The position numbers and the translations under genes were made by a program. Under the pieces are notes generated by a model. It was not told where the DNA came from. It worked only from the letters and a program-made list of their open reading frames with translations, and searched no databases. From CAYYMD01 sp964472875 (GTDB lineage: Bacteria > Planctomycetota > Phycisphaerae > SM23-33), in the NCBI GenBank assembly GCA_964472875.1, contig CAYYMD010000014.1:1-56828 (forward strand): a DNA stretch of 56,828 nucleotides, written 5' to 3'. Positions 24,261 to 32,187 of the stretch are shown piece after piece. Position 1 is the first letter of the stretch, and each line of letters starts with the position of its first letter.

Positions 24261-24842
24261 TTAACTCGTGAGGCCGCCCTGACCGTCATTGACGGTAGGA
24301 GCGACGGATTCTGATTGTCCATACTGCCTTTGGTCGGGAATTGTATCCGAGGCCGCGGTCTCCTTCGGCCTGGGCACATCGGCGGTCTCCATCAGCGAAA
24401 CCAGCCGCTGAAGGGAGGCCAGTATCATCGTCTGCTGCCACCGGGGCAGTTCGTTGAACCGGTGGTTGAAATCCTCGTGAATAAACGGCGGGGCCTTGGA
24501 GAGTATCTCCCTGCCCTGGTCGGTCAGGTATACCAGCGTGCGGCGCTTGTCCCGGCTGCTCCGCCGGCGGAGCACCAGACCGCGGCTCTGGAGACGGTCC
24601 ACTATGCCGGTCACCGTCGCCTGGCTAAGGTGCATCGCCTTAGATAAGTCGCTTACCGACATATCGTTATGCCCCGACAAATCGCTGAGCACCGTCAACT
24701 GCGGCGTGGTCAGGCCATAATTGGTCATCAGGAACCGAGAATGCAAATCCGTGGCGCGTATAATCCGCCTCAGGACGTCCATGACCTGACCGGCCTGATT
24801 GTCTTTCTGCGCAGCAGATAACTCTTCACGATTGGGGGACAT
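24261..24842 (-). CDS. MarR-family transcriptional regulator, probable operon regulator
   Basis: 193 residues with a central winged helix: TTPQLTVLSDLSGHNDMSVSDLSKAMHLSQATVTGIVDRLQSRGLV, then the wing RRSSRDKRRTLVYLTDQGREIL. The C-terminal tail (from about 155) is polar and probably disordered. It heads the ten-gene run. MarR-type proteins (GbsR, OpcR) control choline and glycine betaine import in Bacillus, so autoregulation and control of the transporter are plausible. I prefer the ATG at 24842: it lies 7 nt after a -10 box, implying a leaderless mRNA; the alternative GTG at 24863 would fall inside the promoter. Confidence 0.9.
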   Translation of the reverse strand: MSPNREELSAAQKDNQAGQVMDVLRRIIRATDLHSRFLMTNYGLTTPQLTVLSDLSGHNDMSVSDLSKAMHLSQATVTGIVDRLQSRGLVLRRRSSRDKRRTLVYLTDQGREILSKAPPFIHEDFNHRFNELPRWQQTMILASLQRLVSLMETADVPRPKETAASDTIPDQRQYGQSESVAPTVNDGQGGLTS

Positions 24843-24849
24843 GGTTACT

Positions 24850-24877
24850 ACTATATAGGACACAAAGTAATTATCAA
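24850..24877 (-). promoter_or_regulatory. Promoter of the marR-to-transporter operon
   Basis: Minus-strand TTGATA (24872-24877), a 16-nt spacer and TATAGT (24850-24855). The predicted start is at or just before the ATG at 24842, with no ribosome site between them, as in leaderless transcripts. Confidence 0.6.
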
Positions 24878-24910
24878 GGAAATTTTTGCCAAAAATTACC
24901 CCGCCCGGCC

Positions 24911-24936
24911 TTAATAAAATGTATGTGCTTTATTAA
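24911..24936. promoter_or_regulatory. Inverted repeat upstream of marR, candidate operator
   Basis: TTAATAAA (24911-24918) and TTTATTAA (24929-24936) form a perfect 8-bp inverted repeat with a 10-nt centre. It lies about 35 bp upstream of the -35 box. AT-rich dyads are typical MarR sites, though the half-site spacing here is on the long side. The rest of 24937-25147 is AT-rich non-coding DNA with a small GTGG/CCAC hairpin near 25050 and no gene I can support. Confidence 0.45.
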
Positions 24937-25147
24937 CAGTATATTATAACTTGAAAATAAACCCTCAAGCCGCCATATATCGCTTAGAATGCGTTATATT
25001 TTCCTTTATTTAAAGCGTTTCTGGCAACCTGACCGTTTGCATATAGTGGCACTATTTACCACTTTAGACCCCAAGTCGAAGCACGGCGGAGGCCTGATCG
25101 GACGGCGTAAAGTTGTCCGGCGGCACGGCGGCGTGTATGCTGAAAAT

Positions 25148-25798
25148 ATGGTTCGCGGCGAATCGACAAAAAATTTATCGAAAAACAAGTGGGACACCAC
25201 CGGCGTGCTGCTGGATGAATCCGCCGCGGCCGGACCTGTGGACCTGCGCGAAATATTCGGCAACGACCGCCCGGTCGAGGTCGAGATCGGCTCGGGCAAG
25301 GGCGCGTTCGTGCTGGCCCGCGCGGCCTCCAGGCCGGACGTCAATATCCTCGGCATAGAATACGCCGCGGCCTACTGCCGATACGCCGCCGACCGCGTCC
25401 GCCGGGCGGGGCTGAATAACGTCCGCATGCTCATAGCCGACGCGGCGGATTTCTTCCGCACGTGCCTTGGCGACGAATGTATCCGCCGCATTCACATATA
25501 CTTCCCCGACCCCTGGCCGAAGCGTCGCCATCACAAGCGCCGGCTCATCACGCCGCAGTTCGTGGCCGGGGCCCGCCGCACGCTTACACCCGGCGGTATG
25601 CTTTTGATAGTGACCGACCACATGGAATACTACCGCTGGATTCGCCGCGTCCTTGCAGACGCCGGGGGCATGGCGCGCGTGCCGTTCCCGGCCATGAGCG
25701 ACGAGGCCGGCGAACTGGTCGGCACGAATTTCGAACGGAAATACATCGCCCAGGGCAGAAATTTTTACGCCGAGGCGCGGATGAAATATGCAAAATAA
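25148..25798 (+). CDS. trmB: tRNA (guanine-N7)-methyltransferase
   Basis: 216 residues; methylates G46 of tRNA with SAM. Diagnostic motifs are VEVEIGSGKGAFVLARA (SAM binding), GIEYAAAYCRYAADR, and IHIYFPDPWPKRRHHKRRLI, the TrmB-specific catalytic segment; the C-terminal TNFERKYIAQGRNFYAEAR is also conserved. The ATG at 25148 gives the usual bacterial length; the frame stays open upstream to 24989 but that part has no TrmB similarity. It is divergent from the marR operon. Confidence 0.9.
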   Translation: MVRGESTKNLSKNKWDTTGVLLDESAAAGPVDLREIFGNDRPVEVEIGSGKGAFVLARAASRPDVNILGIEYAAAYCRYAADRVRRAGLNNVRMLIADAADFFRTCLGDECIRRIHIYFPDPWPKRRHHKRRLITPQFVAGARRTLTPGGMLLIVTDHMEYYRWIRRVLADAGGMARVPFPAMSDEAGELVGTNFERKYIAQGRNFYAEARMKYAK

Positions 25799-25921
25799 TT
25801 TCGCATCCGGCGGCGAATCCACCTTGTCAAAATCGGATTATCGTGTAAAATGTATATAGACGGTTGAAACGTACTTTTTAGTTGTTTTTATTCAATGCTT
25901 AGATAGACAGGAGGCGCTGCC

Positions 25922-26206
25922 ATGAACGAGGCGGCGGTAAGAAAAAAACTTAACGAACTGCACCAGACGCTCACCGAACACCCCGTCACGCACAAGCGTT
26001 CCGCCGGCGGTGGTATCTACCAGCCGGAGACCACTTCCGAGGAGCCGACCATAGGCGAACTCATGGAACGGCTTCGCATGGGCGTGAAGTACCTGGTCTT
26101 CGACCTCGAGGCCACCCGGCGCGAAAACCGGTACCTGCGCGAGATGCTGGAAAATCGCCACACCGACAACAACGGCAACAACGACGATTTCAACGGCATG
26201 ATGTAA
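25922..26206 (+). CDS. Small predicted coiled-coil protein, unknown function
   Basis: 94 residues with a perfect AGGAGG ribosome site 7 nt before the ATG, so expression is likely. It is rich in charged residues; a predicted coiled coil spans about residues 43-80 (IGELMERLRMGVKYLVFDLEATRRENRYLREMLENR), and the tail is Asn/Asp-rich. There is no signal peptide or membrane helix. I recognise no family. It is flanked by trmB and the DUF4416 operon on the same strand, with about 120-150 nt on each side. Confidence 0.75.
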   Translation: MNEAAVRKKLNELHQTLTEHPVTHKRSAGGGIYQPETTSEEPTIGELMERLRMGVKYLVFDLEATRRENRYLREMLENRHTDNNGNNDDFNGMM

Positions 26207-26359
26207 ACCTGCGCGGACCGCCCGCCGCCGATGATAGGCCGCGGTAGAATTTACACTCACATGTAAGCGGTATTCTTATGCGCTGCGCAACCGGCATACA
26301 CAGGAGCAATCGGCGCCCGCGTCGTTGACAATGCGCCGAAGCCGGTGGACAATGCCCAC

Positions 26360-26923
26360 ATGGCTGAAGCAGGCGCACCACCACCGGTAAAACTCATCTG
26401 CGGGATAATCATCTCCCGGAAGGAACTCTACGACGAGGTTCTCGGGCAACTCGAGCAATCCTTCGGCCTGAAGGAACTGCATAGTGCGTGGATGGACTTC
26501 GCAATGACGGACTACTACAGCGGGCAGATGGGCCGGCCGCTTTTCCGCCGGTTCGTCAGTTTCAACGGTTTGTTCGATGCGGCCGCGCTGGCCGAGGCAA
26601 AACTGCGCACCAACGCAATCGAGGCCGACGTCGCCCGCCGCCACGGCGGCGACGGCCCGCCCCGGCCGGTGAACATCGACCCGGGCTACGTGGAGTATTC
26701 CAAACTCGTGCTGGCGAGCATGAAAAATTTCTCCCACCGCGTATACCTTCGCGACGGCGTCTACGCCGAGGTGACCATGCAGTACCGCGGTAACCGATGG
26801 CGGCCGCTGGAATGGACCTTCCCGGACTACGCCTCGGGCATGTACGACGAATTTCTAACGCAGGTCAGGCAGTCGCTGAAAAGCCATGCAGGCGCGAAAA
26901 ATCCAAAGGAGGCCCGGACGTGA
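26360..26923 (+). CDS. DUF4416 family protein
   Basis: 187 residues. The sequence PPPVKLICGIIISRKELYDEVLGQLEQSFG followed by FAMTDYYSGQMGRPLFRRFVSF and the C-terminal RPLEWTFPDYAS matches my recollection of DUF4416, a family of unknown function found in planctomycetes, deltaproteobacteria and related groups. A GTG at 26345 would add five residues; neither start has a clear ribosome site. The stop overlaps the next gene's GTG by 4 nt, placing it in an operon with the glycolipid-type sugar transferase and the ligase. Confidence 0.85.
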   Translation: MAEAGAPPPVKLICGIIISRKELYDEVLGQLEQSFGLKELHSAWMDFAMTDYYSGQMGRPLFRRFVSFNGLFDAAALAEAKLRTNAIEADVARRHGGDGPPRPVNIDPGYVEYSKLVLASMKNFSHRVYLRDGVYAEVTMQYRGNRWRPLEWTFPDYASGMYDEFLTQVRQSLKSHAGAKNPKEART

Positions 26924-28011
26924 TTATCTGGATATACATCGCCGGCGGCCTTGCCGCATTCATTATTTCCGCGATGGCGACGCCCGTCGCACGCGGGCGG
27001 GCCAGGGCGCTGGGCATGATGGACTACCCGGCCGCGCACAAGGCCCACGCCCGGCCGACGCCTCTGCTGGGCGGATGCGCGATACTGGCCGGCATACTCG
27101 TGCCGAGCACGCTCGCACTTGCCCTCGCCTCGGTTTGGGCCGCGTACGGCCCGCCCGAATGGCTGCCGCGCCAGGCGGCCATTCACCTGCCCGGCCTGGC
27201 CCGCAAGGCGCCGATGGCGGCGGGGATTCTCACGGGAGGGTTCCTGCTGCACGTCGTGGGGCTGATTGACGACAGAAAGAACCTCGGCCCGTGGCTGAAG
27301 CTTGTGGCGGAAATCGCCCTTGCGCTTTTTGTAGTGCTGGTCTGCGGCGTGCGTGTAATCACGGCCGTCGGCGAGCCGCTCAGCTCCATCGCCACCGTGC
27401 TGTGGCTGCTGGCCATCATCAACGCGTTCAACTTCCTCGACAACGCCGACGGGCTGGCGGCGGGCGTGGGGATAATATGCGCCGCGGCGCTTCTGGCGGC
27501 CGCGGCGCAACTGAACCAGTTGTTCGTAAGCGCGGCGCTGTGCGTGACGCTGGGGGCGATGCTGGGCTTTCTGCCGTACAACTTTCCTCCGGCCGGCATC
27601 TTTATGGGCGACTCCGGCTCGCTGGTGATAGGTTACTTTCTGGCGGTGGCATCGTGCCTGACGACCTACGTTCGCAGCGGGCAGACGTATTACACCTACG
27701 GCATATTCGTGCCGCTGGTGCTGATGGCGGTTCCGCTGTACGACCTTATCAGCGTGATAATACTTCGCATAAAGGCCCGCACCAGCCCGCTGGTGGGCGA
27801 CCGGCGTCACTTTTCGCACCGGCTGATGCGCAGGGGCTTCTCCGTGCGCGCGACGGTGCTGACGGTTTACCTGTGCACGGCGGGCACCGCCATCGCCGCC
27901 TCTCTGCTTCCGCACGTGGCCGACAACCTCGGCGCGGTGCTGGTGTTCGCGCAGACCGTAATCATACTGCTGATAATAGCCATGCTCGAATCCGGCGGCG
28001 GCAAACAATGA
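26920..28011 (+). CDS. WecA/MraY-type undecaprenyl-phosphate sugar-1-phosphate transferase
   Basis: 363 residues with about ten membrane helices. It starts surface-glycan assembly by moving a sugar phosphate (often GlcNAc-1-P) from UDP-sugar to undecaprenyl phosphate. Visible motifs are HKAHARPTPLLGG, the acidic pair in GLIDDRKNLGPWLKL, INAFNFLDNADGLAAG, IFMGDSGSLVIGY and, near the C-terminus, GDRRHFSHRLMRRG (the HxxHR-type UDP-sugar motif). The GTG at 26920 is chosen because AAAGGAGG lies 8 nt upstream and it overlaps the DUF4416 stop. Confidence 0.9.
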   Translation: MIIWIYIAGGLAAFIISAMATPVARGRARALGMMDYPAAHKAHARPTPLLGGCAILAGILVPSTLALALASVWAAYGPPEWLPRQAAIHLPGLARKAPMAAGILTGGFLLHVVGLIDDRKNLGPWLKLVAEIALALFVVLVCGVRVITAVGEPLSSIATVLWLLAIINAFNFLDNADGLAAGVGIICAAALLAAAAQLNQLFVSAALCVTLGAMLGFLPYNFPPAGIFMGDSGSLVIGYFLAVASCLTTYVRSGQTYYTYGIFVPLVLMAVPLYDLISVIILRIKARTSPLVGDRRHFSHRLMRRGFSVRATVLTVYLCTAGTAIAASLLPHVADNLGAVLVFAQTVIILLIIAMLESGGGKQ

Positions 28012-30353
28012 GTGACACAGCACTGACTAACCCACCGGGCAGACTGGCGCGGGGGCTGGACGCCGCGGCGATGGTTATACTGTTGGCGTGCGTGAGCGGG
28101 CGTTGCTTTCTGGGCGAGACGCCCTACCGCCTCTCGGCTTCGCGGGGCATTTCCGCAGCGCTGCACGAAGGGCGTTCCGGCCCGCAGGCCGGCGGGGGCG
28201 CCGGCGGCATCTACGAGAGGGAGGAACTGGCGCGCGTAACCTTCGCGGTGCTGATACTTCTGGCGTGTTTGTGCCGCCTGTCAAGCGCCGCGGCCGCACC
28301 CGGCCGGCCGGGCGCAATCCCCAAACCACTGTGGTGGCTGGCGGCGGCATTCGTGCTGTGGTCGCTGCTGTCGGTGGCAGGGGCGGGCGATAAGCGATCC
28401 GCTCTGGATGCGTGGCTGGAGCAGGCGACCCTGATTTGCGCGATGCTGCTTGCGATGGACCTGTTCTCCGGCGAGGCGGGCCGGAGGCGCTTCGGCGTGC
28501 TGGTCGTCGTTATGGCCGCCGTGGGCGCGACACTTGCGGTAAAGGCGTTCTGGCAGGTGCTGGTGGAAATACCGGACACGGTCGAATTCTTCCGCCGCAA
28601 CCCAAAGGCGGTCTTATACGGGGCGGGTCACCGGCCCGGAAGCGCCGAAGCGCGGATGCTGCGCGAGCGCCTCATGCGCCGCACGGCCAACGGCTTCGGC
28701 CCGCTGGCAAACATATTCGGGTCGCTGCTGGTGATACTGCTGTCGGCGACGGCGGCTCTTGCGGCCGCGAAGGTCGGCGCGGCCCGCCGCCATTACCGCG
28801 CGTGGAAACAGACCAGAAAACACGGCGAGGTGCACGCGCCCACGCTGGCGGCCGTGGCGGCAGTTGCGGCGGCGGTGATGGCCGCCGTGGCGATTGTGCT
28901 GACCAGGAGCCGCGGGGCGATTATCGCGGGCTTCCTGGCCGGCGTCGCGGCTGTGGCGGCGGCGGTGGCGGGCGAGAAACTCAGCCGGCATCGGCGAAAG
29001 ATTCTCATCGTCGCGGCCGTGGTTGTCGTGGCCGGGGCGGCGGCTGTCGTCGGCTACGGGCTCAGGTTCGGCCGCCTGCCCACAAAAACGATGACCATCC
29101 GCTGGCAGTACTGGTCCGCCTCGGCCGAGATAATCGCCGAGCGACCGCTCCTGGGCGCGGGGGCGGGTAATTTTCCGTCGGCATACCTCCAGCATCGCCT
29201 TCCGGCGGCCGAGGAGGCCGTCAAGTCTCCGCATAACTTCGTGGTCCAGCCGACGGCCGAGTACGGCCTGGTCGGCGGGGCGTTTTTCCTGGGCCTGCTG
29301 GCATGGGTGCTCGTCCTCGCGTGGCGGGGCGCATGGACCGGCGCCGAGACAAACAAAGATTTCCGGCCACTGCCGATGATTCTCACGGTGGGCGTTCCGG
29401 CGGCTACGGTTATTGTCTGCCGAATGGTATTCGCCCACGCCGGTGCGGCGGCGGCGGTGTTCGTGCTGGATGCGCTGCTGCCGGCGGTCGTCCTGGCAGC
29501 GGCCGCGGTTGTGCTGCGATCCGGCGGCGGTGCGGCGTTCGACCCCGACAGCGGAATAGTCCGCGCGGGCGTGTTGTGCGGCCTGGGCGGCTTCCTGCTG
29601 CATAACGTGGTAACGTTCAGTCTCTTCGTTCCGGCGACGGCGATGGTCTTCTGGACGTTCGCCGGCGCGCTGGCCGGACGGGGCGCGAAAATTGACGGCC
29701 GGTCCGAACCCGCGCCGCGGCGGCGTTGGCCGGCCGCAGTCGCCCTTGCCGTGGCAATCGCCGCGGTGGTGGTGCTGCTGTGGCGACCGGTTTACACCAG
29801 GACACGCCTTAGGAACCGGGCAATAATGCACCTTCGCCAGGAACGGCTGACCCCGGCGCTTGCGGCTCTGAAGGGGGCGGCCGAAAGCGACACTCTGGAT
29901 GCCAGCGCGGCCGCGCAAATCGCCCATCTGTACAACGCCGTAGCGCCCGCCGAGGACGCGGCGGAGAAGCAATCCGCCGTCAAACTACTCGAAGAGGCCT
30001 ACCGCTGGTCGCTGGAGGCGATTCGCCGCGACAAGTGGGATTCAGCCGGCCATAAACTGGCGGGTACGATAGCCGCGCGGATGGCCGGCGTCGCGGCCGA
30101 CGAGCCCGCCTGGCGTAATCGCGCAATCGAGCATTACGCCGAAGCGGTTCGCCTGGACCCGCAGAACATGCGCCTGCGAATCGAATACGCCGATGTGCTT
30201 CTTGAGGCCGGCCGCAATAAAAAATGCCTGCGGCAGCTTAACGCCGCCCTGCGCAGAAACAGCCGCCTGCCGCCGGAGTCGCTTGCCCGCCTCAGCAGCG
30301 AGGAAAAACAGAAAATCCGGCGGATGAAATCACGCGCCACAGCGGGAAGATAG
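28008..30353 (+). CDS. O-antigen ligase-type membrane protein with C-terminal TPR domain
   Basis: 781 residues. The N-terminal 600 hold many membrane helices and an O-antigen ligase/Wzy_C-like core (LTRSRGAIIAGFLAGV ... IIAERPLLGAGAGNFPSAYLQ, with SPHNFVVQPTAEYGLVGG carrying the conserved His). The last 170 form TPR-like helices (AIEHYAEAVRLDPQNMRLRIEYADVLLEAG). Such proteins transfer or polymerise lipid-linked glycans on the outer face. The ATG overlaps the WecA-like stop (ATGA), so the longer frame from 27291 is an artefact. The strand is very Ala/Gly-rich. Confidence 0.88.
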   Translation: MSDTALTNPPGRLARGLDAAAMVILLACVSGRCFLGETPYRLSASRGISAALHEGRSGPQAGGGAGGIYEREELARVTFAVLILLACLCRLSSAAAAPGRPGAIPKPLWWLAAAFVLWSLLSVAGAGDKRSALDAWLEQATLICAMLLAMDLFSGEAGRRRFGVLVVVMAAVGATLAVKAFWQVLVEIPDTVEFFRRNPKAVLYGAGHRPGSAEARMLRERLMRRTANGFGPLANIFGSLLVILLSATAALAAAKVGAARRHYRAWKQTRKHGEVHAPTLAAVAAVAAAVMAAVAIVLTRSRGAIIAGFLAGVAAVAAAVAGEKLSRHRRKILIVAAVVVVAGAAAVVGYGLRFGRLPTKTMTIRWQYWSASAEIIAERPLLGAGAGNFPSAYLQHRLPAAEEAVKSPHNFVVQPTAEYGLVGGAFFLGLLAWVLVLAWRGAWTGAETNKDFRPLPMILTVGVPAATVIVCRMVFAHAGAAAAVFVLDALLPAVVLAAAAVVLRSGGGAAFDPDSGIVRAGVLCGLGGFLLHNVVTFSLFVPATAMVFWTFAGALAGRGAKIDGRSEPAPRRRWPAAVALAVAIAAVVVLLWRPVYTRTRLRNRAIMHLRQERLTPALAALKGAAESDTLDASAAAQIAHLYNAVAPAEDAAEKQSAVKLLEEAYRWSLEAIRRDKWDSAGHKLAGTIAARMAGVAADEPAWRNRAIEHYAEAVRLDPQNMRLRIEYADVLLEAGRNKKCLRQLNAALRRNSRLPPESLARLSSEEKQKIRRMKSRATAGR

Positions 30354-30377
30354 CAGCGGCGTTTAAATTTTATGCGG

Positions 30378-31421
30378 TCACTGTGTCGCCGGCTGGATGG
30401 TGAACTTGTGCTCCATGGGCACTTCGTTTCCGGTGTGGAAGCGGGCGATGTATTGACCTGCCCCGCCCTGTTCAAAGAGTTTCTTCGGGCTGAAGGCAAA
30501 ACCGTAGCCCTTGGGCGAAAAATTCCGTTTCCACTGGAACTCATTGGCCGCCAGCGGCGCCTGCCCGTCGAGCCGCGAGATGGTTATCTTAAAGCGATTA
30601 CGATCGCAAATCCTCGGCAGCCGCACGACCACGAACATCCTTTCATCCCCGGCCGCGAACTTGTCGCTGTAAACCCATTCGCCGTTGCGATGCTCCACGG
30701 CGGTCTTGAAATCCTCGTGCGGTTTGACTTCTATCTGTTTGCGGACCACGGCGAACTGCTCAGTCAGCTGCGCGATGACGTTATCCGTCGCGCGTGACAG
30801 GCACGCATGCGGGTCCATGGACGGCGGCGAACCCTGCGCCCAGGCGTGGCCCTTGGCCGGTGTGGGAGTGCTGTATATGGTCTGCCCGTCCGAGACGCGG
30901 ATAAGCGATGCCGTCACGCCCACGTTGGCCTCGTTGCGGGTGAAAACGTAAGTTTTGTACCCGGCGAAGACCTGCCCACGGTTCTTGACGTACCGGTACT
31001 GCGGCTCCTTCCGCTGCTGCGACTGCGTCGTGGCCGAGAACGTCGTCACCGTGCCTGTGATTATCGCCTGTACGCGGTCCAGTGCGCGTATCTTGGTGAC
31101 GGCGTCCTGCTGCGAGCCGAACGCCAGTTTCAAATCCCGCTGTTCCAGCAGCGGCTGGAGGTCGTTGCGATTGAGCACCTCGTACGTGCCGTTGGCGGAA
31201 AGCGTGGATGCGAGGCGGTCGGCGATGAGTTGCCCGGCGTTGTTGCCGGAAGTGCCGTTGCGGAACGGAACCACGGCCACGGATTTCAATTCCGGCGACC
31301 AGAACGACGGGTACCTGGTTATCCATATCTTCTTGCTGCATCCCGCCGACATCACGGGTATTGCAAGCAGGAGCAAAAGCCACGGGCCGCCGGACAGTTT
31401 CGACTTTAGATTTAAATTCAT
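30378..31421 (-). CDS. CsgG-family lipoprotein
   Basis: 347 residues with a lipobox (VMSAGC, about residue 28) and a CsgG-like domain (SVAVVPFRNGTSGNNAGQLIADRLASTL, then YEVLNRNDLQPLLEQ and a GTVTTFS strand). CsgG forms outer-membrane pores that secrete curli in Proteobacteria. No csgA, csgB, csgE or csgF lies near, and the C-terminal 130 residues (from about 230) are an extra domain unknown to me, so a curli role should not be assumed. The start at 31421 has GGAGGTGA upstream. Confidence 0.82.
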   Translation of the reverse strand: MNLNLKSKLSGGPWLLLLLAIPVMSAGCSKKIWITRYPSFWSPELKSVAVVPFRNGTSGNNAGQLIADRLASTLSANGTYEVLNRNDLQPLLEQRDLKLAFGSQQDAVTKIRALDRVQAIITGTVTTFSATTQSQQRKEPQYRYVKNRGQVFAGYKTYVFTRNEANVGVTASLIRVSDGQTIYSTPTPAKGHAWAQGSPPSMDPHACLSRATDNVIAQLTEQFAVVRKQIEVKPHEDFKTAVEHRNGEWVYSDKFAAGDERMFVVVRLPRICDRNRFKITISRLDGQAPLAANEFQWKRNFSPKGYGFAFSPKKLFEQGGAGQYIARFHTGNEVPMEHKFTIQPATQ

Positions 31422-31536
31422 CTTCACCTCCGCGTTAAAGGATCGGCAAAGGATATATCCAGCAGGAAGATCTGGCAACTGCAAAATCAGGAATTGCTTA
31501 AATCCGAAAAACGCGGCGCCCCGCCAAACTCGCGCA

Positions 31537-32112
31537 TCAGCGCTTCAGGAAGTTGGCCAGCAGTTTGTGGCCGACGTCGGTAAGGAAACTCTCGGGGTGA
31601 AACTGGACGCCCTCTGTCGGCTGTGTCCCGGAGCGGATGCCCATCAGTTCGTTCTTATCGACTGTCCACGCAGTCTGCTGGAAATCCTCGTCCAGCCCGT
31701 CGGGGTCCACGATGAGACTGTGATAACGCGTGGCCGTGAACGGATTGGGCAGGTCTTTGAAGACGGACTTTCCGTCGTGGCGTATTTCGCTGGTCTTTCC
31801 GTGCATGAGCCGTTCTGCGCGGATGACCTTCGCCCCGAACGCCTGCGCGATGCACTGGTGGCCCAGGCACACGCCGAGTATCGGGATTTTACCGTGGAAG
31901 TGCGTCACGAAGTCGCAGGAGTTGCCCGCCTCGTTCGGCGTGCACGGGCCGGGCGAGATTATCAGGTGCGTGGGTTTGCACTCGGCCTCGGCACCGGCGG
32001 GCGTTATCACGTCGTTGCGATAGACGCGTATGTCCTGACCCAGGTCCAGTTCGCCTATCCTCTGGACAAGGTTGTAGGTGAAACTGTCGTAATTGTCGAT
32101 TATGAGAATCAT
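31537..32112 (-). CDS. Anthranilate/aminodeoxychorismate synthase glutaminase subunit
   Basis: A 191-residue class I glutamine amidotransferase that supplies ammonia to a chorismate-using partner. The catalytic triad is present: Cys82 in LGVCLGHQ, His172 and Glu174 in FHPES. The start IDNYDSFTYNLVQ and SPGPCTPNEAG are typical of TrpG/PabA. No trpE or pabB is adjacent, so tryptophan versus folate synthesis cannot be decided; a shared amphibolic subunit is possible. It is the third gene of the pfkA-dacB run, but a terminator-like hairpin separates it from dacB. Confidence 0.9.
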   Translation of the reverse strand: MILIIDNYDSFTYNLVQRIGELDLGQDIRVYRNDVITPAGAEAECKPTHLIISPGPCTPNEAGNSCDFVTHFHGKIPILGVCLGHQCIAQAFGAKVIRAERLMHGKTSEIRHDGKSVFKDLPNPFTATRYHSLIVDPDGLDEDFQQTAWTVDKNELMGIRSGTQPTEGVQFHPESFLTDVGHKLLANFLKR

Positions 32113-32160
32113 TTGTCACCGCATGATACCGCCCCGCCGCCGATATATCAATTAACCCGA

Positions 32161-32187
32161 ATTAAACAGGGCCTGTCCCTATTTAAT
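32161..32187 (-). terminator. Hairpin overlapping the dacB stop codon
   Basis: ATTAAA-AGGG pairs with CCCT-TTTAAT across a 5-nt loop, with a single mismatch. The stem includes the last codons of dacB. No T-run follows, so read-through into the amidotransferase gene is possible. Confidence 0.45.

Noticed and set aside
28614..29972. A 452-codon minus-strand frame
   Set aside because: Antisense to the O-antigen ligase-type gene; Arg/Gly/His-rich composition without domain features.
30378..31421. Curli secretion locus
   Set aside because: Only a CsgG-like lipoprotein is present; no curlin repeats or accessory genes are in the window.
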